Below, one piece after another: positions 8,709 through 17,143 of a stretch of DNA of 64,000 nt. The stretch's first letter is position 1, and every line of letters begins with the position of its first letter. The DNA is from Planctomycetaceae bacterium. GTDB taxonomy: Bacteria; Planctomycetota; Planctomycetia; Planctomycetales; Planctomycetaceae. The notes beneath the pieces were generated by a model that saw only the letters and a list, made by a program, of their open reading frames with translations, did not search any database and was not told where the DNA came from. The position numbers and the translations under genes are program-made. The stretch lies in the NCBI GenBank assembly GCA_041398825.1, contig JAWKTX010000005.1, positions 186,001 to 250,000 of the forward strand, written 5' to 3'.

Positions 8709-10847
8709 ATGGTTTCAGAATTTTATCGCCGACATTCGATGGCTTTGCTGGTCGCCTGCGCGATTGCACTGCCTTTTCTTACCTGGTACGGCGAAAAGCT
8801 TCCTTCGAATAACGATATCGAAACCTGGCTGCCGGCAAAATCGGATCTCCGGACCGACTACGACGAGTTTGTCCGAACCTTTGGTGCGGACGAAGTGATT
8901 ATTGTAGCCTTCCAGAAGCCATTTCCGGAGGCAGACCGATTGAACAGCCTTGCGGCGCGTCTTCAGGGTTTGAAGGGGGTTGCGTCCTGCTGGACTCGTC
9001 AGCAAGTGGCGGAAATGATGATGGCCAATGACGTAGATGGGCAAACGGCTCAGGACCGACTTGTCCACCTGCTGAAGGCACCGAAGGGCGACCTGGAAAC
9101 ATTGTTGCTGGTTCTGAACAGTCGCGAGTTGTCATCTCGTGCCATGTTGCTGGATGGTATTCACCGTCAGCTGGCTTACTGCGATCTTGGCAACGCAATC
9201 GTCGCGGGTGCTCCCGTAGTCGCCTCACAGCTGGACCTGCTGGGAAGCCGTGAAAGTTCCCAGACCCTGTTTGGTCTGACGCTGGTGATCTGCGGTGTTC
9301 TGCTTTATCTGAACGTAGGTAGCTGGAAGATTTCACTGGCTTTGATGGCGGCGAATGTGTTAAGCATTCAGACCACCTTGTCTGTGATGCACTTTCTGGG
9401 GCAGGAGATGAATTTTATTCTCTCTTCGCTGCCGGTGATGGTGATGGTCTTCACCACAGCTTCATCCATCCATTTTATTGGTCAGTATAACCACACGGCC
9501 TGCTATCCAGACGGGCTGGGCCGCGCGATGGCCTCTGTGATTCGACCAAGCGTTTTCGCTGCTCTGACCACCGTAATCGGCCTGCTCAGTCTGGTCTGGT
9601 CTGATGTCGGGCCGATACCAGTGTTCGGCAAGGCTGCAGCCATCGGTACGGTCATTTCCTTCATGGTTGGCATTGGACTGACGCCCTGCGTGCTGATGAC
9701 GCTGAAATACCGGCCCCCTGAAACCGGGACTGGTCAGGAGTGGCTTGAAAGATTTGGTGTTCGCGTACTGAATCAGCCGTCTCGATTTCTGACGCCGCTA
9801 CTGGTGCTGACCTGTGTGTGTGCGCTGGGACTGGGAAGTCTGAGATCGCTGATTGATCCTCTGGAGTTTCTTCCGGGGAATGATCCGGTTCTGCAGGATA
9901 CTCTGCAGGTGAAGAACTCTTTGACCAGCCCAACCAGTATTGAAGCGGTGGTGGATTTCAAAGGAGAAGATTCATCATTCGTGTCGCGACTGCTGGCCAT
10001 CCAGAGTATCGAAGAGACTCTGATGTCGCATCCGAACGTTTGTCATACCTTGTCACTTGCCGACTTCTTCCCGGCCGACGTTGTCGACACGGAATTGTCC
10101 GTGAGCCGACTGATCTCTTCGGCTGGCAGCAGTGCATCGAAGGGCTTGATCGCCGACGGCAGCCGCCTCTGGCGCATATCAATTCGATTGCATGAAGATT
10201 CGCCCTCCGAGATGCACGAGACGCTGGAGGGTTTAATTGCATCGACAGCCGGGCATGACATCAAGTTCACAGGTCTTGGACCACTGCTTGAACAGGCTCA
10301 GGGGGACATCTTTGAAGGGTTCTGGAAGAGTTTTTCTTCGGCCTTTATCCTGATCTCGATTGTCATGGTCGTGGCTTTGAGGTCTCCTTTGGCGGGACTT
10401 GTGGCGATGATCCCGAATTTGACCCCGATTCTCCTGGTCTTCGGGATTCTGGGATGGGCCGACTATCCGATCGATATCGGTATCATGATGACCGCGAGTA
10501 TCGCGCTGGGCCTGGCTGTCGACGGAACATTTCATTTCCTGTTCAGCTATCAGGACTGTTTCCGTTCGACGAAGTGTCGCTACCGGGCGGTTCGTCGGGC
10601 GTTGATGCATACGGGTATGCCCATTATCTGCTCCGCCATCATTTCCGGAACAGGGTTGCTGGCTCTGGGACTGTCGCCGTTTCGTCCGACGATGCGTTTT
10701 GGCGTGTTGATGTTTTGTCTGTTGTCGACGGCCCTGATTGGTGATCTTGTGCTGCTTCCCGCGTTTCTGGCCCTGGGGACACGCCGCAAGCGACTCACTC
10801 GCACTTCTCACACGATCCCCATCACGCGCAAACAGATCGCGGCGTAG
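8709..10847 (+). CDS. MMPL/RND-superfamily exporter
   Basis: This 712-residue membrane protein has two copies of a six-helix RND-type unit. The first helix is near residues 12-28, a bundle lies at about 185-340, a second periplasmic segment at 380-545 and a second bundle at about 550-700. The second-half motif GLAVDGTFHFLF includes D605, the usual MMPL proton-relay aspartate. The equivalent first-half segment (TTASSIHF) has no aspartate. Its length, about two-thirds of an AcrB protein, fits the predicted RND exporters (COG1033) often linked to lipid or hopanoid transport. The cargo is unknown. It is divergent from pncB with a gap of about 230 bases that should hold both promoters. Confidence 0.8.
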   Translation: MVSEFYRRHSMALLVACAIALPFLTWYGEKLPSNNDIETWLPAKSDLRTDYDEFVRTFGADEVIIVAFQKPFPEADRLNSLAARLQGLKGVASCWTRQQVAEMMMANDVDGQTAQDRLVHLLKAPKGDLETLLLVLNSRELSSRAMLLDGIHRQLAYCDLGNAIVAGAPVVASQLDLLGSRESSQTLFGLTLVICGVLLYLNVGSWKISLALMAANVLSIQTTLSVMHFLGQEMNFILSSLPVMVMVFTTASSIHFIGQYNHTACYPDGLGRAMASVIRPSVFAALTTVIGLLSLVWSDVGPIPVFGKAAAIGTVISFMVGIGLTPCVLMTLKYRPPETGTGQEWLERFGVRVLNQPSRFLTPLLVLTCVCALGLGSLRSLIDPLEFLPGNDPVLQDTLQVKNSLTSPTSIEAVVDFKGEDSSFVSRLLAIQSIEETLMSHPNVCHTLSLADFFPADVVDTELSVSRLISSAGSSASKGLIADGSRLWRISIRLHEDSPSEMHETLEGLIASTAGHDIKFTGLGPLLEQAQGDIFEGFWKSFSSAFILISIVMVVALRSPLAGLVAMIPNLTPILLVFGILGWADYPIDIGIMMTASIALGLAVDGTFHFLFSYQDCFRSTKCRYRAVRRALMHTGMPIICSAIISGTGLLALGLSPFRPTMRFGVLMFCLLSTALIGDLVLLPAFLALGTRRKRLTRTSHTIPITRKQIAA

Positions 10848-10990
10848 TTGGCACCAGGTTTTCGCTTTCTGGTGGGAATTCGAAAGAGGGTTCTCGGTGC
10901 ACAGTCCGAGGACCGGTATAATCAGCCGATTGCCGCGAGGATTGTTCTTCGCGGCTCCTGGTTAGTGAATCTCTCTTTTGATCTGTGACA

Positions 10991-12223
10991 ATGCCTCGCC
11001 ATTCCAATTCGGGTCCTTCAAAGCCGGGCCGTAAACATTCCTCCACGTCGAACTCCGGAGGATCGCGCAAAAAAACGGGCTCATCCGGGCGCCCTTCGCG
11101 TCCCGCAGCAAAGAGAGCGCCTCGTCGAGACCCATCGAAAGGCCGCGGCGCCGCAAGAGCCGGAGACAGAGACGAAGCTATCCTGCCCTTCGCGCCGGAA
11201 CGAGGTGTGGTCCTTCCGGGAATGCGATCTGACGCGGGTCCGGATGAAGCGGTAGAAGATGATCGTGAACGCATGCGCCTGCAGAAGTTTCTGGCAACCG
11301 CAGGCGTTGATTCTCGCCGTAATTGCGAAGAGTACATTCGTACGGGGCGCGTCACAGTCGACAGTCAACCCGTGCTGGATCCGGCTTCCCTGGTGGATCC
11401 GGAATCTCAGGATATTCGCCTTGATGGCGAACGGCTCAGGATGCCTCGCTACAAGTACTTTCTGCTGAATAAGCCCAAAGGAGTGCTGTGTACCAGCCGG
11501 GATCCACAGGGACGGCCTCGGGCGATTGATCTGGTCCCTTCGCAGGGACGCCGTTTGTTTACCGTCGGTCGGCTGGACGAAAGTACCGAAGGGCTGTTGC
11601 TGATCACGAATGATGGTGATTTAGCGGAGCGACTGGCCCATCCTCGATTTGAGGTCGTTCGGCGATATCGATGTCATGTTGCAGGCGTGCCGACGAATGA
11701 CACGTTGAAGCAACTGCGAGAAGGGATGTACTTTTCAGACGGATTCTTTCGCTTTCGGGGTGTCCGAGTGCTGAAGCGAAAAGGCCGAAGCGTCATGCTG
11801 GAACTGGAATTGCGGGAAGGCAAGAATCGCGAAATCCGTCGGCTGCTCGCAAAGGTCGGCCACAAGGTGATTACGCTGGAACGAATAGCATTCGGGCCGT
11901 TGCGGATAGGATACCTGAGCCCCGGGAAGTTTCGAGAACTGCGTCCAGCGGAAATCGGCCAGCTGAAACAGGAACTGGAACAGATGGAGAAACAGCGGGT
12001 CGTGGATTCCAATCGGCGACCACTTCGAAGACCGAAGGCCGATCCCGCAGAAAGCACGCCCGATCAGGGTGAGACCAGCAAAAGTGACGCTCGCCCGTCG
12101 CCTCGAAAGCCAGCGTCCTCTGTTGGCCGACCAGGCGGAAAGGGAGCTGCCCAGAAACGCGGAGGACCAAAGAAGCCGGCCCCTGCGATCAACAAGGGTC
12201 GAGATCGTCGCCGCAATAAATAA
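10991..12223 (+). CDS. rluB: Pseudouridine synthase, RsuA/RluB family, with long basic tails
   Basis: The enzyme isomerises uridine to pseudouridine in rRNA. The core has an S4 RNA-binding domain at about residues 95-145 and a catalytic domain from about 155 to 320. The GRLDESTEGLLLITND motif carries the catalytic aspartate (D196). LLNKPKGVLCTSRDP and EGKNREIRRL are further family signatures. A Ser/Arg/Lys/Pro-rich N-terminal tail of about 90 residues and a similar C-terminal tail of about 85 residues are not part of the usual RluB fold and look disordered and RNA-binding. The gene symbol is by similarity; RsuA, RluE or RluF cannot be excluded. A GTG at 10985 is an alternative start. The stop is 3 bases from the end of the convergent next gene. 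Confidence 0.85.
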   Translation: MPRHSNSGPSKPGRKHSSTSNSGGSRKKTGSSGRPSRPAAKRAPRRDPSKGRGAARAGDRDEAILPFAPERGVVLPGMRSDAGPDEAVEDDRERMRLQKFLATAGVDSRRNCEEYIRTGRVTVDSQPVLDPASLVDPESQDIRLDGERLRMPRYKYFLLNKPKGVLCTSRDPQGRPRAIDLVPSQGRRLFTVGRLDESTEGLLLITNDGDLAERLAHPRFEVVRRYRCHVAGVPTNDTLKQLREGMYFSDGFFRFRGVRVLKRKGRSVMLELELREGKNREIRRLLAKVGHKVITLERIAFGPLRIGYLSPGKFRELRPAEIGQLKQELEQMEKQRVVDSNRRPLRRPKADPAESTPDQGETSKSDARPSPRKPASSVGRPGGKGAAQKRGGPKKPAPAINKGRDRRRNK

Positions 12224-12226
12224 GGT

Positions 12227-13531
12227 TCACACGCCGCCGTCAATCGGCTTTCCCTCTTCGTGTCGAACCGTGTTTCGGCTCAGGAGAAGGATCGCCCCAA
12301 GCCAGACGGGCAGAAACAAGATCCATACTTGTGACATGCCCAGCACCCCCATCGAACGGACGCAGAGTCGGATGAGTACACTTGCGGCGGCTTCGGTCGC
12401 CGGTTTAACAATTCCATTCGCGACAGCGTTGTACTTTCGCTGCATTGGTATCTCGAGCGGCAGGAACAGTTCTGCCGTAGCGACGTCGTAGATCGATCGA
12501 CGGTACACATCCCCTGCTCGAGCGATTGTGACAGCAAGCAGGGATGAGAGATATTCGCGGGACTGAAGCAGCAAAAGAGCGATCAGTGCACACAGAACCG
12601 GAAAGGCCTGCAGTGCTCTGCTGGTCCCGATTCGATTCAGAAGCCTGCCGGTGGCAAACAACTGAATCATCAGAATCAGCGAATCTGTGACGGCATAGAA
12701 CCGGGCAAAGTACGCGGTAAGCAGTGCCTCATTTGACTGAAAATGCACGGCGGCAATGGACTTCCATTGATAGCTGATCATCGTCAGGACCAGTGATTTG
12801 CATGCCGTCATCGTCATCAACGCGATCAGAAATACGGTGTTGTTTGTATTTCCCGTCGAGGTGAGAGGCGGATTTTCAATGTTGTCACGAAAAGCCGTTT
12901 GCTCTGAGAGCCGACGTTGCCAGGTTGATCCGGAACGGAACAAAGGGAACGACAAAGTGGCAACGGCGAACAGATCCAGTCCGCATAAGAAAATCAGCCA
13001 GGTGCGACCGCCCAACGCGAGTATTTCGCTACCCATCACGATTCCGGTTGCGATTCCGGCCATCGGGGCCCCTGCAGCAACAACCGCGAAGGCACTCTTT
13101 GCCCGCTGGTGCTGAAACACTTCCGCCAGCAGCGATGTCAGCTGGATTGTGTTCAGACAACCGCGAACTTCGGCCAGAATATACAGCAGACTCACTGCCC
13201 AGATTCGAGTTTCGTTAAGTCCGTCGAGCCAGTCCAGCAGCAGTGTGGCAGTCACCAGACTGATGCGAGTGGTGCGAGCAATTCGAAGGATGCGGACGGA
13301 TTTCCCCAGTCGATTTGCGAGTGCCGCCGAAAGACCCACAGCGATCGCGGAGAACAGGAACATCTCCGGAAGTGAACTGATGCCTCGCTGCGATAGAAAC
13401 AGACTGTCTCCCACAGTTCTCGCAACGAAATACGATGAGGATGTCAGGAAGCTGTAAAGAAACAACAACCCGACAGCCCGCTGCTGCGGTAGGGGAATTC
13501 CCAGAACATCTCGAACGAAGTTTTTGAACAA
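12227..13531 (-). CDS. ATP/ADP-translocase-like (Npt/TlcA family) membrane carrier
   Basis: This 434-residue protein is almost wholly hydrophobic, with about 11-12 predicted helices. The segment SYFVARTVGDSLFLSQRG followed by LPEMFLFSAIAVG resembles the opening of the nucleotide-translocase family (COG3202), where the motif is roughly a conserved Arg-Asp-Ser-Leu-Phe-Leu. A later segment (AEVRGCLNTIQLTSLLAEVF, then QRAKSAFAVVAAG) matches the family's Q...F...AKR...GG region. In intracellular bacteria and plastids these proteins exchange ATP for ADP. In free-living bacteria their role is not established. It could also be an unrelated MFS-like protein. No neighbour suggests a pathway. Confidence 0.5.
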   Translation of the reverse strand: MFKNFVRDVLGIPLPQQRAVGLLFLYSFLTSSSYFVARTVGDSLFLSQRGISSLPEMFLFSAIAVGLSAALANRLGKSVRILRIARTTRISLVTATLLLDWLDGLNETRIWAVSLLYILAEVRGCLNTIQLTSLLAEVFQHQRAKSAFAVVAAGAPMAGIATGIVMGSEILALGGRTWLIFLCGLDLFAVATLSFPLFRSGSTWQRRLSEQTAFRDNIENPPLTSTGNTNNTVFLIALMTMTACKSLVLTMISYQWKSIAAVHFQSNEALLTAYFARFYAVTDSLILMIQLFATGRLLNRIGTSRALQAFPVLCALIALLLLQSREYLSSLLAVTIARAGDVYRRSIYDVATAELFLPLEIPMQRKYNAVANGIVKPATEAAASVLIRLCVRSMGVLGMSQVWILFLPVWLGAILLLSRNTVRHEEGKPIDGGV

Positions 13532-13648
13532 TCCAGAACCTTAAAAAGTGCGAGGCCGCGCGACATCAGGCCGCGCGGAATGGGCGACTGCTCAGGGAAT
13601 GCCTGTCAGAAGAAGCAACATCCAGCGAACGTTGGAAAATAGTGGCGC

Positions 13649-14719
13649 TTAGTGTTCGGATCGAGTGGCGTAGGTGTGTTGCGTGGCGGCCGGCCCAATC
13701 CGAACGGTGTAGCTCTGCCCGTCCGCAGCCACCGATGCCTTCACCCATTCGCCCTTGCAGCCTTCAGTCGGGCCGTGGTTTGCGATGAATTCGGCAGGTG
13801 CCTGTTTGGATGCATCCAGCTGAACATTCTGGTGCAACTGAAATAGATTCTGCAGAGACTTTACCTCGCGCAATGTCTGCATCGTTTGCTCTGCTCCCCC
13901 TTTGGTTGGTCCGTTGCACATCACAGCCACAACCGGATCGATTGCCAGGACAAGAGCCGGGTTGTTGCTGACGGGCAGGCCGTGATGGGTCACCATAAAC
14001 AGATCCACCAGTCCGATTCTGTTTGTTGGTGTGACGAGGTCGGCTTCCACATTCCAGGTGAGATCGCCACAGGTCAGAAAACGGAATTCCCCGAAAGTAA
14101 AGAGTAGGCTGAGGCTGGCAGCATTGTCCGAGGGATCGTGGGGTTTTGGCAGATGCCGACTGGCATACGGGTTTGGCTTTCCTTTGTCATCGATCACTGC
14201 GCGGCCGGATGTGAGTACTCGGACGGAGAGCGGTGTGTTGCCGGATTGGAGGGGGATCGAATCGCCCGCGGCAAGTGACTTTGATGCGTTCTGGCTTGCG
14301 CTGCGATAGGCGGCAATTCGTTCGTGGTAATTGGGGTCTTCCTGAAGTTCGTCAGGGATCCCACGGTCCCAGAATGTACCGATGCCAAACTCCGCCTGAA
14401 GAGCCGCGTGGTTGCCGTAGTGATCCAGATGCCAGTGCGAAACGACCGCATGATCAATGCGGGACAGTCCGGCAACGTCTTTGGCAACGTGAATGATACG
14501 CTGCAGGTCGCGCCCATGGTTATCCGGATAGCCGGAATCGATCAGCATCGATTCACCCGAGGGAGTGACGAGAAGCGTCGCCGCGCCTCCTTCGACGTCG
14601 ATGAAGTAGATATCGAGCCGCTGATCTTTTTCAGAAGCAGAAGCGGAACCGGCAAGAAGGACAACAAAACCGGCTAGGAAGTGGTGTATTGCAAATGGTT
14701 TTTGAACCCAACTCAGCAT
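13649..14719 (-). CDS. Secreted metallo-beta-lactamase-fold hydrolase
   Basis: The 356-residue product starts with a signal peptide ending near SASA (residues 20-25). The metal-binding SHWHLDHYGNH motif (HxHxDH) follows at about residue 93. DIYFIDVEGGAATLLV and the later FRFLTCGDL and MVTHHGLPVS segments resemble the hydrolase domain of ComEC-type and related extracellular MBL proteins. The substrate is unknown. The frame extends upstream to 14857, but the ATG at 14719 has a good AAGGATG ribosome site and gives a clean signal peptide. It is divergent from the phosphatase gene at 14995. Confidence 0.8.
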   Translation of the reverse strand: MLSWVQKPFAIHHFLAGFVVLLAGSASASEKDQRLDIYFIDVEGGAATLLVTPSGESMLIDSGYPDNHGRDLQRIIHVAKDVAGLSRIDHAVVSHWHLDHYGNHAALQAEFGIGTFWDRGIPDELQEDPNYHERIAAYRSASQNASKSLAAGDSIPLQSGNTPLSVRVLTSGRAVIDDKGKPNPYASRHLPKPHDPSDNAASLSLLFTFGEFRFLTCGDLTWNVEADLVTPTNRIGLVDLFMVTHHGLPVSNNPALVLAIDPVVAVMCNGPTKGGAEQTMQTLREVKSLQNLFQLHQNVQLDASKQAPAEFIANHGPTEGCKGEWVKASVAADGQSYTVRIGPAATQHTYATRSEH

Positions 14720-14923
14720 CAGGACATCCTTAATGTTCAATGGTTGGCATAGAATGGGTGTCAATTCACCCAACGCCGTTGCACCCCCAACGTTGTTGAG
14801 TGATGCATAGACGCTTTCGATCATGCGAATCAGAGCCTTCGCCTGCCATCGGGTCAAGTGGTTGTGTCATGTCTTCGCGCAGCGGGCCTCTGGTCGTCGA
14901 ACCGGGGATTCGTCATTTCTCGC

Positions 14924-14968
14924 CGTTGCGATCGAGGTGTTCGATCGCAACGCGACGGCTTGCCGTCG
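14924..14968 (+). promoter_or_regulatory. Tandem perfect hairpins in the leader of the glucosylglycerate cluster
   Basis: CGTTGCGATCGA (14924-14935) and TCGATCGCAACG (14941-14952) form a perfect 12-bp stem with a 5-base loop. Immediately after, CGACGGC (14953-14959) and GCCGTCG (14962-14968) form a perfect 7-bp stem. Both lie 27-71 bases before the ATG at 14995. They could be an mRNA leader structure that controls translation, or palindromic operator DNA. There is no T-run after them, so they are not an ordinary terminator. Confidence 0.5.
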
Positions 14969-14994
14969 TCGCAGGATTCGTTGAGAGAGAACAA

Positions 14995-15819
14995 ATGCAG
15001 TCTGGAAAACGGAAACTCATCGTCTTTACTGATCTTGACGGATGTTTGCTGAACAAGCACGACTACGACTGGTCTGCGGCCGCGGGGACTCTGCAGGAAC
15101 TCCGACGTCGAGCAATCCCCGTCGTGCTGAATTCCAGCAAAACGGTCGCTGAGATGCGGGAGTTATCATCTGAGCTGGGCCTCGACGGTCGAACCATCAT
15201 CTCAGAGAACGGTGGAGTGATCTGCTGGGGAAAAGAAGTGCCGAAACTGGCGGGCTCCGTCGAAGTCATCGGTTCCGTTCGCCGGGACATCGTTCGCCTG
15301 TTAGGGACCCTGAAAGACAGATATCAGTTTCGCTCATTTGAAGACATGGGCCTTGATGGTGTGATGGAAGAGACACAACTCCCCCGGCATCGAGCATCCC
15401 TGGCCATGCAGCGTGAGAGCACGGAACCGTTGATATGGGAAGACACAAATCAGGCGCGTGAAGATTTCGAATCGGTTTTGCACCTGCACGGCTTTCACCT
15501 CACGAAGGGAGGAAGATTCTGGCATGTTGCCGGAGATGCCAGTAAAGGAACGGCCATGCAGAAAGTGACCAGTGAATTTCTTCGACAAAGTCTGCTATCG
15601 TCCCCTCAGGAGATTCTGCTGACAGCGGCTGTAGGAGACAGCCCGATAGACCAGAGCATGCTGGATGTGGCAGACGTTCCGATAGGAATTCCAACCGACC
15701 GGGGGCTGGGAGTGAGAATTGATGCTCGGCGTGGCATCGCGGCGACGCTGGTCGGTGCAGCCGGATGGGCCGAAGCCGTCACCAGATTACTGCGAGAGTT
15801 TGACGAACCGTCGGGCTGA
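14995..15819 (+). CDS. gpgP: HAD phosphatase, mannosyl/glucosyl-3-phosphoglycerate phosphatase family
   Basis: The 274-residue product is a HAD-superfamily (type IIB) phosphatase. The first motif VFTDLDGCLL holds the nucleophile D13 and acid/base D15. A Lys-containing SSKTVAEM region and a late AVGDSPIDQSMLD motif complete the active site. The protein resembles the mannosyl-3-phosphoglycerate phosphatase family, which also covers bacterial glucosyl-3-phosphoglycerate phosphatases. Because a GpgS-like synthase follows 37 bases downstream, I infer that it dephosphorylates glucosyl-3-phosphoglycerate to glucosylglycerate. Mannosyl specificity is the alternative. The ATG at 14995 follows a GAGAGAGAA ribosome site; the longer open frame from 14800 would put the leader hairpins inside the gene. 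Confidence 0.75.
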   Translation: MQSGKRKLIVFTDLDGCLLNKHDYDWSAAAGTLQELRRRAIPVVLNSSKTVAEMRELSSELGLDGRTIISENGGVICWGKEVPKLAGSVEVIGSVRRDIVRLLGTLKDRYQFRSFEDMGLDGVMEETQLPRHRASLAMQRESTEPLIWEDTNQAREDFESVLHLHGFHLTKGGRFWHVAGDASKGTAMQKVTSEFLRQSLLSSPQEILLTAAVGDSPIDQSMLDVADVPIGIPTDRGLGVRIDARRGIAATLVGAAGWAEAVTRLLREFDEPSG

Positions 15820-15856
15820 AAAGCGACCAACGCACCTGATTAGAAAGCACGAATAC

Positions 15857-17068
15857 ATGGCGGATTTTGCTCAGGACGGGATCATTGGGACCCTTCATAA
15901 CCTGCGAAACCGATCGACGGAAGAACTGGAAGCGGATCTGTTACGGTTCTCCGAAGAGACGCCGATGTCTCTGTTGCTGCCATGTCTTTACTCTGAGCTC
16001 GAAGGGCCGGCGATGGAGCACATCGTCGACGAACTTGCCAGGATAACGTATTTAAGCGAGATCATCATCGGACTCGACCGGGCAAACGAGCAGCAGTTTC
16101 TGGCAGCAAAGAAGTTCTTCGAACGCCTTCCGCAAAACTACGTTGTCCTCTGGAATGATGGAACACGTCTGCGACATGTGGATGCCGCACTGCAGGCAGA
16201 GGGATTGTCGCCAATAGAACCTGGAAAGGGCCGTAATGTCTGGTATTGCCTGGGCTATTTTCTGGCCTCAGGTAAGTCGAAGGCTGTGGCTTTACACGAC
16301 TGCGACATCCTGACGTACGAACGGTCTCTTCCGGCTCGTTTGCTGTACCCGCTGGCCCATCCGTCTTTCAATTATCTGTTCTGCAAGGGCTACTACTATC
16401 GGGCGGCGCAGGGGAAACTGAACGGTCGGGTCTTTCGGCTTCTTGTGATTCCATTGATCCGTGCGATGAAGACCGTGCTCGGTAATGTGGAATTCCTCGA
16501 TTACATGGGGAGCTTTCGGTACGCCCTGTCGGGAGAATTCGCGATGAAGTCTGAAGTGATTACATCGCTGCGCGTGCCAAGTGACTGGGGACTGGAGATC
16601 GGTACGCTGTCGGAGATGTATCGCAACTGCAGCCTGAACCGAATCTGCCAGGTCGACATTGCCGACGCCTACGATCACAAGCACCAGCTTGTCTCAGAGG
16701 ACGATCGAACGGGAGGCCTGCATCGCATGGCGAATGACATCTGTAAAGCTTTCATCCGAAAGCTGGCGGTGGAGGGCGTCGTGATCAGCCGCAGCATGCT
16801 TCGAACTCTCAAGGCCTGCTACTACAGAACCGCCCTGGATCTGGTTCATCACTATCACAATGACGCTGCGATGAATGGCTTGAACATGGATCGGCACCAG
16901 GAAGAATCAACGGTGGAGCTGTTCAGTCGCGTCCTGGTAGCCGCGGGGGATGAGTTTCTCAGTCGGCCGGACGAGAGTCCGTTTATTCATAACTGGTCCA
17001 GGGTCACCAGCGCTCTGCCTGATATCTATGAACAGATCCTTGGTGCAGTGGAAGCAGACAATGCGTGA
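15857..17068 (+). CDS. gpgS: Glucosyl-3-phosphoglycerate synthase-like glycosyltransferase (GT81 type)
   Basis: This 403-residue GT-A-fold enzyme is expected to transfer glucose from an NDP-glucose donor to 3-phosphoglycerate. LLPCLYSELEG (about residue 40) is the donor-binding strand. The DxD motif is ALHDCDI (D148, D150). WGLEIGTLSEMY near residue 250 and the later DHKHQ histidines match the metal- and acceptor-site region of GpgS/MpgS proteins. Its position between a 3-phosphoglycerate-glycoside phosphatase and a GH13 phosphorylase supports glucosylglycerate synthesis. The in-frame extension to 15719 overlaps the phosphatase gene and is not family-like, so I start at 15857. Confidence 0.75.
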   Translation: MADFAQDGIIGTLHNLRNRSTEELEADLLRFSEETPMSLLLPCLYSELEGPAMEHIVDELARITYLSEIIIGLDRANEQQFLAAKKFFERLPQNYVVLWNDGTRLRHVDAALQAEGLSPIEPGKGRNVWYCLGYFLASGKSKAVALHDCDILTYERSLPARLLYPLAHPSFNYLFCKGYYYRAAQGKLNGRVFRLLVIPLIRAMKTVLGNVEFLDYMGSFRYALSGEFAMKSEVITSLRVPSDWGLEIGTLSEMYRNCSLNRICQVDIADAYDHKHQLVSEDDRTGGLHRMANDICKAFIRKLAVEGVVISRSMLRTLKACYYRTALDLVHHYHNDAAMNGLNMDRHQEESTVELFSRVLVAAGDEFLSRPDESPFIHNWSRVTSALPDIYEQILGAVEADNA

Positions 17069-17143
17069 TCGTCCCTTCGACGTCACGGCCCTGAATTGAC
17101 CAGTTTGCTGGTTCTGTGAACTCGAACAGAAAAGGCCCGACTG

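Noticed and set aside
14800..14994. Upstream extension of the HAD phosphatase by 65 residues
   Set aside because: It would translate the two perfect hairpins; the HAD motif begins normally from the ATG at 14995.
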